Positions 1 through 10,745 of a DNA stretch of 48,417 bases are shown piece after piece. Source of the stretch: Actinoplanes oryzae (lineage in GTDB: Bacteria > Actinomycetota > Actinomycetes > Mycobacteriales > Micromonosporaceae). The stretch is from the NCBI RefSeq assembly GCF_030757795.1, contig NZ_JAUQWH010000057.1, positions 1 through 48,417 on the forward strand, written 5' to 3'. Positions within the stretch are counted from its first letter, which is position 1; the number at the start of each line of letters is the position of its first letter. Below the pieces are notes generated by a model. That model was given only the letters and a program-made list of their open reading frames with translations. It made no database searches and had not been told where the DNA came from. Made by a program: the position numbers and the translations under genes.

Positions 1-90
1 AACGCCCTGCTGCCCAAGCTGGGCGTCCGCGACCGCGTGCAGGCCACGATCGTCGCCTACGACCTCGGGCTGGTCCGGCCGCGTCCTTGA
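1..90 (+). CDS. C-terminal end of a LuxR/NarL-type response regulator (partial)
   Basis: The window opens inside a coding frame of 29 codons closed by TGA. The peptide contains LGVRDRVQATIVAYDLGLV, which is the usual last helix and tail of NarL/FixJ-type DNA-binding domains in actinobacteria (typically K-LGVRDRVQAV-VAYE-GLV). It is therefore the end of a helix-turn-helix effector domain, most likely of a two-component response regulator. The N-terminal receiver domain and partner kinase lie outside the window, so its target cannot be inferred. About 140 bases separate it from the next gene, so it probably does not share that gene's promoter. Confidence 0.75.
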   Translation, partial: NALLPKLGVRDRVQATIVAYDLGLVRPRP

Positions 91-228
91 TCGACTGTCA
101 AACTCCTGAGAGTACCGGGCAGTAACACGCTATGTAACAGTCTGTTCACCGAGCCTGGTTAAGGTGACCGAATTATCCCACTTGTGGGGTACCGCTGTCC
201 ACCTAGCAACGGCTCGAAAGGGACCATC

Positions 229-2379
229 ATGCCCACGCCGGACAAGCCCGACGTAGATGCGCCCCACCGCAGGCAGGCCCTGCTCCGCCACGATCTGCCC
301 GCATCGATCGTCGTCTTCCTGATCGCCATCCCGTTGTCGCTCGGCATCGCCGCGGCCTCGGGCGCCCCGCTCATGGCGGGGCTCATCGCCGCCGTCGTCG
401 GCGGCGTCGTCGCGGGCGCCCTCAGCGGCGCCCCGCTGCAGGTCAGCGGTCCCGCCGCCGGCCTCACCGTCATCGTCGCCGGGACCATCGCCGACTTCGG
501 CTGGGCCGCCACGACCGCCATCGTCGCGATGGCCGGACTGGTGCAGCTCGGGCTCGGCGTCTCCCGGCTCGGCCGGGCCGCGCTCGCCCTGTCGCCCGCC
601 GTCGTGCACGGCATGCTCGCCGGCATCGGCGTCGTCATCGCGCTCAGCCAGGTGCACGTGCTGCTCGGCGGCGCGCCGCAGAGCTCCGCCTGGGCCAACC
701 TGCGGGACCTGCCGAAACAGGTCCTCGCCAACCACACGCAGGCCGTCTTCATCGGCCTGCTGACCATCGCGATCCTGCTGATCTGGCCGCGCTTCGTGAA
801 GACCTCCCTGCTGCCGGCCGCGCTGATCGCCGTCGTGGTCGCCACCGTCACCGCGAGCCTGGGCGGCTTCGACGTCGCCCGGGTCGACCTGCCGCCGAAC
901 CCGCTCGCGGAGCTCTCCCTGCCACAGTGGCCGGACGGCAGCGCCTGGCAGATCGCGGTCGCCGTCCTCACGATCGCTCTGGTCGCCAGCGTGGAATCGC
1001 TGCTGTCCGCGGTGGCCGTCGACCGGATGCACGACGGCAAGCGCGCCAACCTCAACAAGGAACTGCTCGCCCAGGGCGCCGCGAACACGGTCTCCGGCGC
1101 GCTCGGCGGCCTGCCCGTCACGGGCGTCATCGTGCGCAGTTCCACGAACGTCGCGGCGGGGGCGCGTACCCGGATGTCGGCGATCCTGCACGGCGTCTGG
1201 GTCGGCGTGTTCGTCCTGCTCTGCGCCGCGCTGCTGGAGCAGATCCCGCTGGCCGCGCTGGCCGCCGTGCTCGTCGTGGTGGGGCTCCGGCTGGTCAGCC
1301 TCGCGCAGATCAAGGCGTACACACGGCACCGCGAGCTGCCCACCTACCTGGTGACCGCGCTCGGGGTGGTCTTCACCGACCTGCTGACGGGCGTGGCGCT
1401 GGGCATGGCCACGGCGGTGCTGTTCATGCTCGCGCGGCTCGCGCGGTGCGAGATCACGCGCACGTCCCCGGCCGAGGGCCGCTGGACCGTCGTGATCACC
1501 GGGACGCTCGCCTTCATCGGCTCCGGCCGCCTGGCCCGCGAGCTGTCCGCGATCCCCGAGGGCGAGCACGTCGACCTCGAACTGCACCTCGACTATCTCG
1601 ACCACGGCGCCTTCGAGACCGTGCAGGACTGGCGCGAGGCGTACGAGCGCGGCGGCGGCCACGTCACCATCCGCGAGATCCACGACAGCTGGTTCCACCG
1701 TGCCGTGTCCGGCCGGCTCGGCGGCGCCCGGTCGCAGAGCCGCGTGCCTCGCTTCCTGGGATCGTGGGCGCAGTGGGCCTCGATCGACCAGCAGCGCCAG
1801 GACGCGATGCAGGCCGGCATCGACGAGTTCGAGCGCAGCGTGGCGCCGCTCGTCCGGCCTCACCTCGCCGACCTGGCCCGCGACGGGCAGAAGCCCGAGC
1901 AGCTCTTCATCACCTGCGCCGACTCGCGCCTGGTGCCCAACCTCATCACCACGAGCGGCCCGGGCGACCTGTTCACGATCCGCAACGTCGGCAACATCGT
2001 CCCGGCGTACGGCTCCGGCGACTCGTCGGTCGGCGCGGGCATCGAGTACGCCGTCGACGTCCTGGGCGTCTCCACGATCACCGTCTGCGGCCACTCCGGC
2101 TGCGGCGCCGTGCGGGCGATGATGGGCGGCGCGGCGGGTCAGCCGTCGGCACTGGGCTCCTGGCTCGCCGAGGCGGACTTCACCGTCGAGGAGGCGTCCG
2201 AGGAGGACTGCATCACCGCGAACGTCGCCCAGCAGCTGCGCAATCTGAGCAGCTACCCGAGCGTACGGCGGGCGGTCGACGAGGGCCGGCTCACGCTCAC
2301 CGGGTTGTATTTCGACCTGGCCGAGGCGCGCATGTACTCCGTGTCGGGCGGTGAGCGCCGCCCCGTCACCGTGGCGTGA
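229..2379 (+). CDS. SulP-family anion transporter fused to a beta-carbonic anhydrase
   Basis: 716 residues from an ATG preceded by an AAAGGGA ribosome binding site. Residues about 15-390 are the multi-pass SulP permease. A STAS-like segment follows (about 405-480, beginning WTVVITGTLAFIGSGRLA). Residues about 520-716 form a complete beta-class carbonic anhydrase: Cys563 with the Asp565/Arg567 dyad in CADSR, and the HSGC motif giving His622 and Cys625 as the other zinc ligands. SulP-carbonic anhydrase fusions are known in bacteria and are thought to couple bicarbonate (or sulfate) transport to CO2 hydration. An earlier in-frame ATG at 184 was rejected because it lacks a ribosome binding site. 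The gene is flanked by non-coding gaps and ends in a hairpin, so it is probably monocistronic. The fusion is secure; the transported anion (bicarbonate most likely) is inference. Confidence 0.93.
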   Translation: MPTPDKPDVDAPHRRQALLRHDLPASIVVFLIAIPLSLGIAAASGAPLMAGLIAAVVGGVVAGALSGAPLQVSGPAAGLTVIVAGTIADFGWAATTAIVAMAGLVQLGLGVSRLGRAALALSPAVVHGMLAGIGVVIALSQVHVLLGGAPQSSAWANLRDLPKQVLANHTQAVFIGLLTIAILLIWPRFVKTSLLPAALIAVVVATVTASLGGFDVARVDLPPNPLAELSLPQWPDGSAWQIAVAVLTIALVASVESLLSAVAVDRMHDGKRANLNKELLAQGAANTVSGALGGLPVTGVIVRSSTNVAAGARTRMSAILHGVWVGVFVLLCAALLEQIPLAALAAVLVVVGLRLVSLAQIKAYTRHRELPTYLVTALGVVFTDLLTGVALGMATAVLFMLARLARCEITRTSPAEGRWTVVITGTLAFIGSGRLARELSAIPEGEHVDLELHLDYLDHGAFETVQDWREAYERGGGHVTIREIHDSWFHRAVSGRLGGARSQSRVPRFLGSWAQWASIDQQRQDAMQAGIDEFERSVAPLVRPHLADLARDGQKPEQLFITCADSRLVPNLITTSGPGDLFTIRNVGNIVPAYGSGDSSVGAGIEYAVDVLGVSTITVCGHSGCGAVRAMMGGAAGQPSALGSWLAEADFTVEEASEEDCITANVAQQLRNLSSYPSVRRAVDEGRLTLTGLYFDLAEARMYSVSGGERRPVTVA

Positions 2380-2389
2380 CGACACCGGG

Positions 2390-2422
2390 CCGCGGCGGTG
2401 CTCCCATGGGGCGCCGCCGCGG
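2390..2422 (+). terminator. GC-rich hairpin after the SulP-carbonic anhydrase gene
   Basis: Perfect 9-base arms CCGCGGCGG (2390-2398) and CCGCCGCGG (2414-2422) begin 11 bases after the stop codon. There is no clear T-run, as is common for actinomycete terminators. Confidence 0.55.
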
Positions 2423-2470
2423 TTCCGCGTGAAAGCCACATGAATCTGCAATCTTCGTGCCAAATTCCGC

Positions 2471-2488
2471 CGTGACGATTGAGTCACG
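2471..2488. promoter_or_regulatory. Inverted repeat CGTGAC-N6-GTCACG upstream of the tandem small genes
   Basis: Perfect 6-base arms (2471-2476 and 2483-2488) lie about 125 bases upstream of the first of two paralogous small genes. The position suits an operator for a dimeric regulator. Nothing else in this 230-base gap is recognisable beyond the terminator hairpin at its left end. Confidence 0.35.
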
Positions 2489-2611
2489 CGCCCGGACGGC
2501 CCAAGGTGAATGCTGGCCGGAGGAGGAATTCCCCGGTCCACCCGGCCGTGGGCACGATCAGCTCCGTAGGGCCGGACGAGGCGAACATGTCGCCCGGGCG
2601 GAGGTGACGAG

Positions 2612-2857
2612 GTGGCTACGGCCGAACGCACGGTGCGGGCCGGCGACGTGGTGCTCGTCGGCCGGGCGGCCAGCGTCCAGTTCGCCGGCCCCGCCGGGTT
2701 CGCCTTCCGCGTCGTCGACGTCGATCTGCGCCCGACCTACGAGGGCTGGGTCTGGCTGGACGGTTATCAGCTCGACCGCCGGGGCCGCCCGGTGCTCCGC
2801 CGTCGGATATTCGTCCGAGAGGCTGGTTTACGCCGGCCGCCGCCCAAGCAACCATAA
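2612..2857 (+). CDS. Small conserved hypothetical protein, copy 1 of a tandem pair
   Basis: 81 residues from a GTG start with GGAGGTGA just upstream. I do not recognise the family. The body reads as a small beta-rich domain: GDVVLVGRAASVQFAGPAGF, then FRVVDVDLRPTYEGWVWLDG, then YQLDRRGRPVLRRRIFVREAGL. It ends in a basic, proline-rich tail. No signal peptide, membrane helix or cysteine motif is visible. The next gene, four bases downstream, encodes a clear paralog (about 65-70% identical by eye over the core), so the two are probably co-transcribed and arose by local duplication. Function unknown. Confidence 0.7.
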   Translation: MATAERTVRAGDVVLVGRAASVQFAGPAGFAFRVVDVDLRPTYEGWVWLDGYQLDRRGRPVLRRRIFVREAGLRRPPPKQP

Positions 2858-2860
2858 GAC

Positions 2861-3121
2861 ATGGCCGAACGTGAATCTTCGCTGACACCGGGTGATGTCG
2901 TCATCGTCGGACGCGCGGCGAGCGTCCAATTCACCGGCCGCTCAGGATTCCCGTTCCGCATCATCGCCGTCGACTCCCGCCCCACCTACGACGGCTGGAT
3001 CTGGCTCGACGGCTACCAGCTCGACCGCCGCGGCCACGCCGTCGCCCGCCGCCGCATCTTCGTCCGCGAGGCCGGCCTCACCCGCGGCGGCGTCCCCGAG
3101 TCCGCCAAGGATCCCGCCTGA
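2861..3121 (+). CDS. Small conserved hypothetical protein, copy 2 of a tandem pair
   Basis: 86 residues, ATG start three bases after the TAA of its paralog. The core matches copy 1 (GDVVIVGRAASVQFTG, PTYDGWIWLDGYQLDRRG, RRRIFVREAGL). It has a longer, acidic-start N-terminus (MAERESSLTPG) and a different C-terminal tail. The strict conservation of the PTY-GW-WLDGYQLDRRG and RRIFVREAGL segments between copies, against free tails, marks the folded core. No function can be assigned. The 298 bases after its stop hold no gene I can support, only a hairpin that probably ends the opposing dikinase gene. Confidence 0.7.
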   Translation: MAERESSLTPGDVVIVGRAASVQFTGRSGFPFRIIAVDSRPTYDGWIWLDGYQLDRRGHAVARRRIFVREAGLTRGGVPESAKDPA

Positions 3122-3357
3122 CCGCCGGCTTCGACCGGGCGTGCTCACCGATCGTCCGACGCTCGGAAGAGCCGGTTCGGCGGCGGTGCGGTCGAGATCG
3201 GCCGGGCGATCGCAAAGGCATGGTGGCCGACTCGTCCTGACAGGCGGCTGCCCGCCCGCGATCGGTGTTGGGCCCGGAAGAGAGCCGGCTTGCCGCCGAT
3301 CGCGGGCCGCCATCGAGCGCTACGACAGCTTGGCCACGATCGTCGACCTGGCCGAGA

Positions 3358-3397
3358 CCGCCCCGGCGCGACAGGAGAACGGCACGAGCCGGGGCGG
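3358..3397 (-). terminator. Hairpin downstream of pyruvate phosphate dikinase
   Basis: Perfect 10-base arms CCGCCCCGGC (3358-3367) and GCCGGGGCGG (3388-3397) with a 20-base loop, starting 23 bases beyond the ppdK stop on the minus strand. No T-run. Confidence 0.45.
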
Positions 3398-3419
3398 CTG
3401 CGGCGAGCAACCGGTCGGG

Positions 3420-6068
<2,649 letters not shown>

Positions 6069-6084
6069 GCCGCACCTCCAGGGG

Positions 6085-6114
6085 ATTAACGGAGGTTAAT
6101 TGCCCGGCGGCAAT
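6085..6114. promoter_or_regulatory. Two abutting perfect inverted repeats upstream of ppdK
   Basis: ATTAACGGAGGTTAAT (6085-6100) and ATTGCCCGGCGGCAAT (6099-6114) each have perfect 6-base arms around a 4-base centre and share two bases. They sit 16-45 bases upstream of the ppdK start. This could be a double operator, or alternative hairpins in the mRNA leader. The rest of the 246-base divergent gap shows no feature I can support. Confidence 0.5.
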
Positions 6115-6314
6115 GCCACGCAACCTTCGTGAAAAATTGCACAAGCGGCTGCGCGATCAAGCTCGTGGGCACGCTCACATGAGCACCCGCGCGCACACAG
6201 CAACCGGGGGCATGCTTGGCGACGACCAGAAATGGGCACGTCACGAGTTCGCCACACGAGCTGACAAGGCTCCGGGGCGAGGCGTACGGAGCGAGCAGAG
6301 GACGTGGCTATCTG

Positions 6315-8897
6315 ATGTCGGAGTCAGTGAAGGTCAGCGAGAGCGGCGAGAACAGCGCCGTCGGTGCGGAGCTCTCCCTCGGCGTCGAGGAGGAGTTGCA
6401 CGTCGTCGATCTGAAGACCCGGGAGCTGGTCCCGCGGGCACCCGAGGTGCTCGCCCAGCTGGACGAGGCGAACTTCTCGGCGGAGCTGCACCGCTCGGTC
6501 GTCGAGACGAACACCCCGGTGGCCGGGACCCTGGACGAGCTGCGCGAGGGCATCGTGTCGCTGCGGCGCAGGGCCATCGGCGTCGCGGAGTCGCTCGGGC
6601 TCGGCCTGGTCGCCGCGGGCACCGTGCCGCTGGTGGACCTCGACTCGCTGCCGGTCACGCCGACCTCGCGCTACAAGCGCATGGTCGACGAGTACCAGAT
6701 GCTCGCGCGGGAGCAGCTCATCTGCGGCGCGCAGGTGCACGTGGGCATCACGGACCGGGACGAGGCCGTGGCGGTCTCCCAGCGGGTCGCCTCGTCGCTG
6801 CCGGTCCTGCTCGCCCTGTCGGCCAGCTCGCCGTACTGGATGGGTGAGGACAGTGGGTACGCCAGCGTGCGCTCGCTGGTCTGGATGCGCTGGCCGACCG
6901 CCGGCGACCCCGGCGTGGTGAGCAGCGCCGCGGAGTTCGACGCGCTGGTCGAGCAGCTGATCGCGTCCGGCACGATCAGCGACCCCAAGATGGTCTACTT
7001 CGACGTACGCCCCTCGGCGCATCTGCCCACCGTCGAGCTGCGCGTCACCGACTCCAGCCCCGACGCGGACACCGTCGTGCTGCTGGCCGGGCTGTTCCGG
7101 GCGCTGGCGCTGCGCGCGCGGCAGGAGTACCGGGCCGGCAAGCCCGCCCGGGTCACTCCCCCGCCGCTGCACCGGGCCGCGATGTGGCGTGCCGCGCGCT
7201 CGGGGCTCGAGGGCGACCTGCTCGACCTGCCGCGCTCGCCCGTGCCCGTGCCGGCCGCCGTGGCCGTCGAGCGGCTCGTCGGCGACCTGCGCCCGGAGCT
7301 GGAGGAGCTGGGCGACTGGGAGCAGGTGTTCGACCTGTCCGTGCAGACGCTCAGCCGGGGCAGCTCGGCCGCCCGTCAGCGCCGGGCCATGTCCCGCCGC
7401 GGGCGCATCTCCGACGTGGTCGACCTCATCGTCGCGGACACCCGCGGCGGGGCCACCGGCATCGGGCCGAGCGGGCAGAGCGTTCCGGCCGGGCTGACCC
7501 CGTACGCGGCCGTCGGCGACGAGGCCTTCCCGAACGGTGACGTCGTGCCCGCGTACGAGGGAATCGTGAATGTCCTGAGCGCGCTCGGACCGGCGGGCCT
7601 GCGCCGCCGCGAGGACGCCCGGGACGACGAGCAGCGCGCCCGCGGTGTCACGTTCAGCGTGGCCGGGGAGGCGGCGACGCGGCTGTTCCCGTTCGACCTG
7701 GTGCCGCGGATCGTCCCGGCGCAGGACTGGCAGCAGCTGCAGCTCGGCCTGGTGCAGCGGGTGCGCGCGCTCGACGCCTTCATCAACGACGTGTACGGCG
7801 ACCGCACGGTGGTCCGGGACGGCGTGATCCCCGAGTGGGTCATCGACGGCTCGCCCGAGCTGCGGCCCAGCGGCGCCCTCGTGAGTCACGCCGGCGTGCG
7901 CGCCCAGGTGGCCGGCGTCGACCTCGTGCGCGACGCCGACGGCGACTGGTGCGTGCTGGAGGACAACCTGCGCGTGCCGTCCGGGATCGCGTACGCCATG
8001 CAGAACCGCCGCCTCACCGAGACGATCCTCACCGAGCTGCCCCGCCCCGAGTCGCTGCTGAGCACCGAGCGCACGCCGCAGCTGCTCAAGCGGGCGCTGC
8101 TCGACGCGGCGGGACCGGCGGCCGGCGACGACCCGAAGCTCGTCGTGCTGAGCCAGGGCCCGGACGACTCGGCGTGGTTCGAGCACCGGATGCTCGCCGA
8201 GGAGATGGGCGTGCCGCTCGTCCGCAGCACCGACCTGCTCGTCGACGGCGGGATCGTGCACCGCCTCGAGAACGGCCGCAAGCACCGCGTCGACGTCGTC
8301 TATCTGCGCATGGGCGAGGACAGCCTGGTGCACTCGCCGGGCGCCGACGGCATGCCGCTGGGCCCGAGCCTGGTCACGGCGCTGCACGCGGACACGGTCC
8401 GGCTGGCGAACGCGCTCGGCAACGGCATCGGCGACGACAAGGCCGTGTACGCCTACGTGCCCAAGCTCGTCGAGTACTACCTGGGCGAGAAGCCGCTGCT
8501 CGCGGACGTGCCGACCTACCTGTGCGGCATCCCGGAGCAGCGTGAGGCCGTGCTGGAACGGCTGTCGGAGCTGGTGCTCAAGCCGGTGGACGGCTACGGC
8601 GGCGACCGCATCGTGATCGGCCCGCACGCGAGCGAGGAGGACCTGGCAGCCGTACGCCGCCAGATCCGCACCGCCCCGCACCGGTGGGTCGCGCAGGAGG
8701 TCGTCCAGCTGTCGACGCACCCGGTCTTCGACGGTCACCAGCTCGCACCGCGCCACGTCGACCTGCGCGCGTTCGTGTTCACCGGCACCGAGTCCGTGGT
8801 GGCGCCCGCCGCCCTGACCCGGGTCGCCCCGGCGGGCAGCATGATCGTGAACTCGTCCCGCGGCGGCGGCTCCAAGGACACCTGGCTGATGGGCTAA
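6315..8897 (+). CDS. GCS2-type carboxylate-amine ligase fused to a circularly permuted ATP-grasp domain
   Basis: 860 residues from the ATG preceding SESVKVSESG, with AGAGGA upstream. Residues about 20-370 form a glutamate-cysteine-ligase-2 (YbdK-like) domain, seen from LSLGVEEELHVVD, LICGAQVHVGI and PTVELRVTDSSPD. Residues about 450-860 form a circularly permuted type-2 ATP-grasp domain (VTFSVAGEAATRLFPFDLVP, AFINDVYGDRTVV, WCVLEDNLRVPSGIAYAMQN, VLKPVDGYGGDRIVIGP). Both families make amide or peptide bonds at ATP expense, so the protein could carry out two successive ligations. It is followed by an N-acetylglutaminylglutamine amidotransferase homologue and a peptidase, suggesting a short amidated peptide as product. 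There is no GNAT domain as in the classical NAGGN synthetase. Substrates are unknown. Confidence 0.88.
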   Translation: MSESVKVSESGENSAVGAELSLGVEEELHVVDLKTRELVPRAPEVLAQLDEANFSAELHRSVVETNTPVAGTLDELREGIVSLRRRAIGVAESLGLGLVAAGTVPLVDLDSLPVTPTSRYKRMVDEYQMLAREQLICGAQVHVGITDRDEAVAVSQRVASSLPVLLALSASSPYWMGEDSGYASVRSLVWMRWPTAGDPGVVSSAAEFDALVEQLIASGTISDPKMVYFDVRPSAHLPTVELRVTDSSPDADTVVLLAGLFRALALRARQEYRAGKPARVTPPPLHRAAMWRAARSGLEGDLLDLPRSPVPVPAAVAVERLVGDLRPELEELGDWEQVFDLSVQTLSRGSSAARQRRAMSRRGRISDVVDLIVADTRGGATGIGPSGQSVPAGLTPYAAVGDEAFPNGDVVPAYEGIVNVLSALGPAGLRRREDARDDEQRARGVTFSVAGEAATRLFPFDLVPRIVPAQDWQQLQLGLVQRVRALDAFINDVYGDRTVVRDGVIPEWVIDGSPELRPSGALVSHAGVRAQVAGVDLVRDADGDWCVLEDNLRVPSGIAYAMQNRRLTETILTELPRPESLLSTERTPQLLKRALLDAAGPAAGDDPKLVVLSQGPDDSAWFEHRMLAEEMGVPLVRSTDLLVDGGIVHRLENGRKHRVDVVYLRMGEDSLVHSPGADGMPLGPSLVTALHADTVRLANALGNGIGDDKAVYAYVPKLVEYYLGEKPLLADVPTYLCGIPEQREAVLERLSELVLKPVDGYGGDRIVIGPHASEEDLAAVRRQIRTAPHRWVAQEVVQLSTHPVFDGHQLAPRHVDLRAFVFTGTESVVAPAALTRVAPAGSMIVNSSRGGGSKDTWLMG

Positions 8898-8956
8898 TCA
8901 CGCCTTTCACGCCTGCGAAATCCCCCCGAAACGGAACCCGTGGAGGTTGAGAAGTC

Positions 8957-10723
8957 ATGTGCGGAATCGGTGGCGAACTGCGGTTCGACGGCCGGGCGGC
9001 CGACCCGGAGGCCGTCCGCCGCATGCTGCCCTGCCTGGAGCACCGCGGCCCGGACAGCGAGGGCCTGTGGCAGCGCGGCCCGGTCGCACTCGGCCACCGG
9101 CGGCTGAAGATCATCGATCTGTCCGAGGCCGGCGGCCAGCCGATGACGGACGAGCAGCTGGGCCTGTCGCTGGTCTTCAACGGGTGCATCTACAACTACC
9201 GCCAGCTGCGTGAGGAGCTGCGCGGGTACGGCTACATGTTCGCCTCGACGTCCGACACCGAGGTGATCATCAAGGCATACCACCGGTGGGGCGCCGACTG
9301 CGTGCAGCACTTCCTCGGCATGTTCGCCTTCGCGATCGTGGAGCACGCGAGCGGCACCGTGATGCTCGCCCGCGACCGGCTGGGCATCAAGCCGATGTAC
9401 CTGGCCGAGACGCCGGGGCGGCTGCGCTTCGCCTCGACGCTGCCGGCGCTGCTGGCGGCCGGCGAGGTCGACACGTCGATCGACAAGGTCGCGCTGCAGC
9501 ACTACATGACGTTCCACTCGGTGGTGCCCGCGCCGCGGACGATCCTCGCCGGGGTGCGCAAGCTGCCGCCGGCGACCGTCCGGGTGATCCGGCCGGACGG
9601 CACCTCGAAGGAGACCGTCTACTGGGAGGCCTCCCACACCCGCAGGGACGATGTCGACAACTGGCCGGAGGCCGTCCACGAGGCGCTGAGGACGGCGGTC
9701 GAGCGGCGGATGGTCGCCGACGTGCCGGTCGGGGTGCTGCTGTCGGGCGGGCTCGACTCGTCGTACATCGTCGCGCTCCTGGCCGAGCAGGGGCAGAAGG
9801 GGCTGACGACCTTCTCGATCGGGTTCGAGTCGGCGGCCGGGGAGAGCGGCGACGAGTTCGCGTACTCGGACATCATCGCCAAGCAGTTCGACACCCGGCA
9901 CCACCAGATCCGCATCGGCCGGGACCGGTTCCTGCCCGCCGTCGCGCGGACCGTCGCGGCGATGAGCGAGCCGATGGTCAGCCACGACGCCATCGCCTTC
10001 AACCTGCTCAGCGAGGACGTCGTCAAGCAGATCAAGGTGGTGCAGTCGGGGCAGGGCGCGGACGAGATCCTCGCCGGCTACAGCTGGTACCCGCCGCTGC
10101 GGGACGTGCCGCGCGAGCGCGCCGTGGACGCGTACGCCCGGGAGTTCTTCGATCGTCCGCACCGCGAGCTGCGCACCCAGCTGAACCCGGAGTGGTTCCT
10201 GGAGGAGGACGTCAGCCGGGAGTTCGTCGCCGCGCACTTCGCCCGGCCGGGTGCCGAGACGGCGGTCGACGCGGCGTTGCGGCTCGACACCCAGGTGATG
10301 CTCGTCGACGATCCGGTCAAGCGGGTCGACAACATGACGATGGACTGGGGTCTGGAGGCGCGCGTCCCGTTCCTGGACCACGAGCTGGTCGAGCTCGCGG
10401 CGGCCTGCCCGCCGGAGCTCAAGCTCGCCCAGGGCGGCAAGGGCGTGCTCAAGGACGCGGCCCGCGGGGTCGTGCCCGACGAGGTGATCGACCGGACGAA
10501 GGGCTACTTCCCGGTTCCGGGCATCCGGCACCTCGAGGGGCCGATGCTGGAGATGGTCCGGGAGGCGTTGCACGCACCGGCGGCCCGGGAGCGTGCACTC
10601 TTCCGGACGGACTATGTTGACCGTTTGCTCGCCGACCCCAACACTCCTCGTACCACCCTCGGAGCCAACCAGCTGTGGCAGCTCGCGCTGCTGGAGATGT
10701 GGCTGCAGGACAACGGCGTTTGA
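8957..10723 (+). CDS. Class II glutamine amidotransferase / asparagine-synthase-like enzyme (NAGGN amidotransferase type)
   Basis: 588 residues from an ATG with GGAGG 11 bases upstream. The N-terminus MCGIGG exposes the Cys2 nucleophile of an Ntn glutaminase, followed by LEHRGPDSEG, GHRRLKIIDLSE, LVFNGCIYNY and STSDTEVII. The synthetase half carries the pyrophosphate-binding LLSGGLDSS loop, the SGQGADEILAGY motif and LEARVPFLDHELVE. It should activate a carboxylate with ATP and transfer glutamine-derived ammonia. Length and the adjacent ligase and peptidase match the N-acetylglutaminylglutamine amidotransferase branch rather than housekeeping AsnB. In proteobacteria that pathway makes an osmoprotectant dipeptide amide. 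The exact substrate here is unproven because the partner ligase is of a different type. Confidence 0.88.
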   Translation: MCGIGGELRFDGRAADPEAVRRMLPCLEHRGPDSEGLWQRGPVALGHRRLKIIDLSEAGGQPMTDEQLGLSLVFNGCIYNYRQLREELRGYGYMFASTSDTEVIIKAYHRWGADCVQHFLGMFAFAIVEHASGTVMLARDRLGIKPMYLAETPGRLRFASTLPALLAAGEVDTSIDKVALQHYMTFHSVVPAPRTILAGVRKLPPATVRVIRPDGTSKETVYWEASHTRRDDVDNWPEAVHEALRTAVERRMVADVPVGVLLSGGLDSSYIVALLAEQGQKGLTTFSIGFESAAGESGDEFAYSDIIAKQFDTRHHQIRIGRDRFLPAVARTVAAMSEPMVSHDAIAFNLLSEDVVKQIKVVQSGQGADEILAGYSWYPPLRDVPRERAVDAYAREFFDRPHRELRTQLNPEWFLEEDVSREFVAAHFARPGAETAVDAALRLDTQVMLVDDPVKRVDNMTMDWGLEARVPFLDHELVELAAACPPELKLAQGGKGVLKDAARGVVPDEVIDRTKGYFPVPGIRHLEGPMLEMVREALHAPAARERALFRTDYVDRLLADPNTPRTTLGANQLWQLALLEMWLQDNGV

Positions 10724-10745
10724 TCGAACCGAAGGAGGACCCCGT

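Noticed and set aside
130..2631. An 833-codon open frame opposite the SulP-carbonic anhydrase gene
   Set aside because: High-GC antisense shadow: Asp/Arg/Gly-rich with no family features, while the plus strand has full domains and a ribosome binding site.
2457..2885. A 142-codon plus-strand frame overlapping both small paralogs
   Set aside because: It lies in a different frame from the two paralogous proteins, whose mutual similarity shows the real reading frames.
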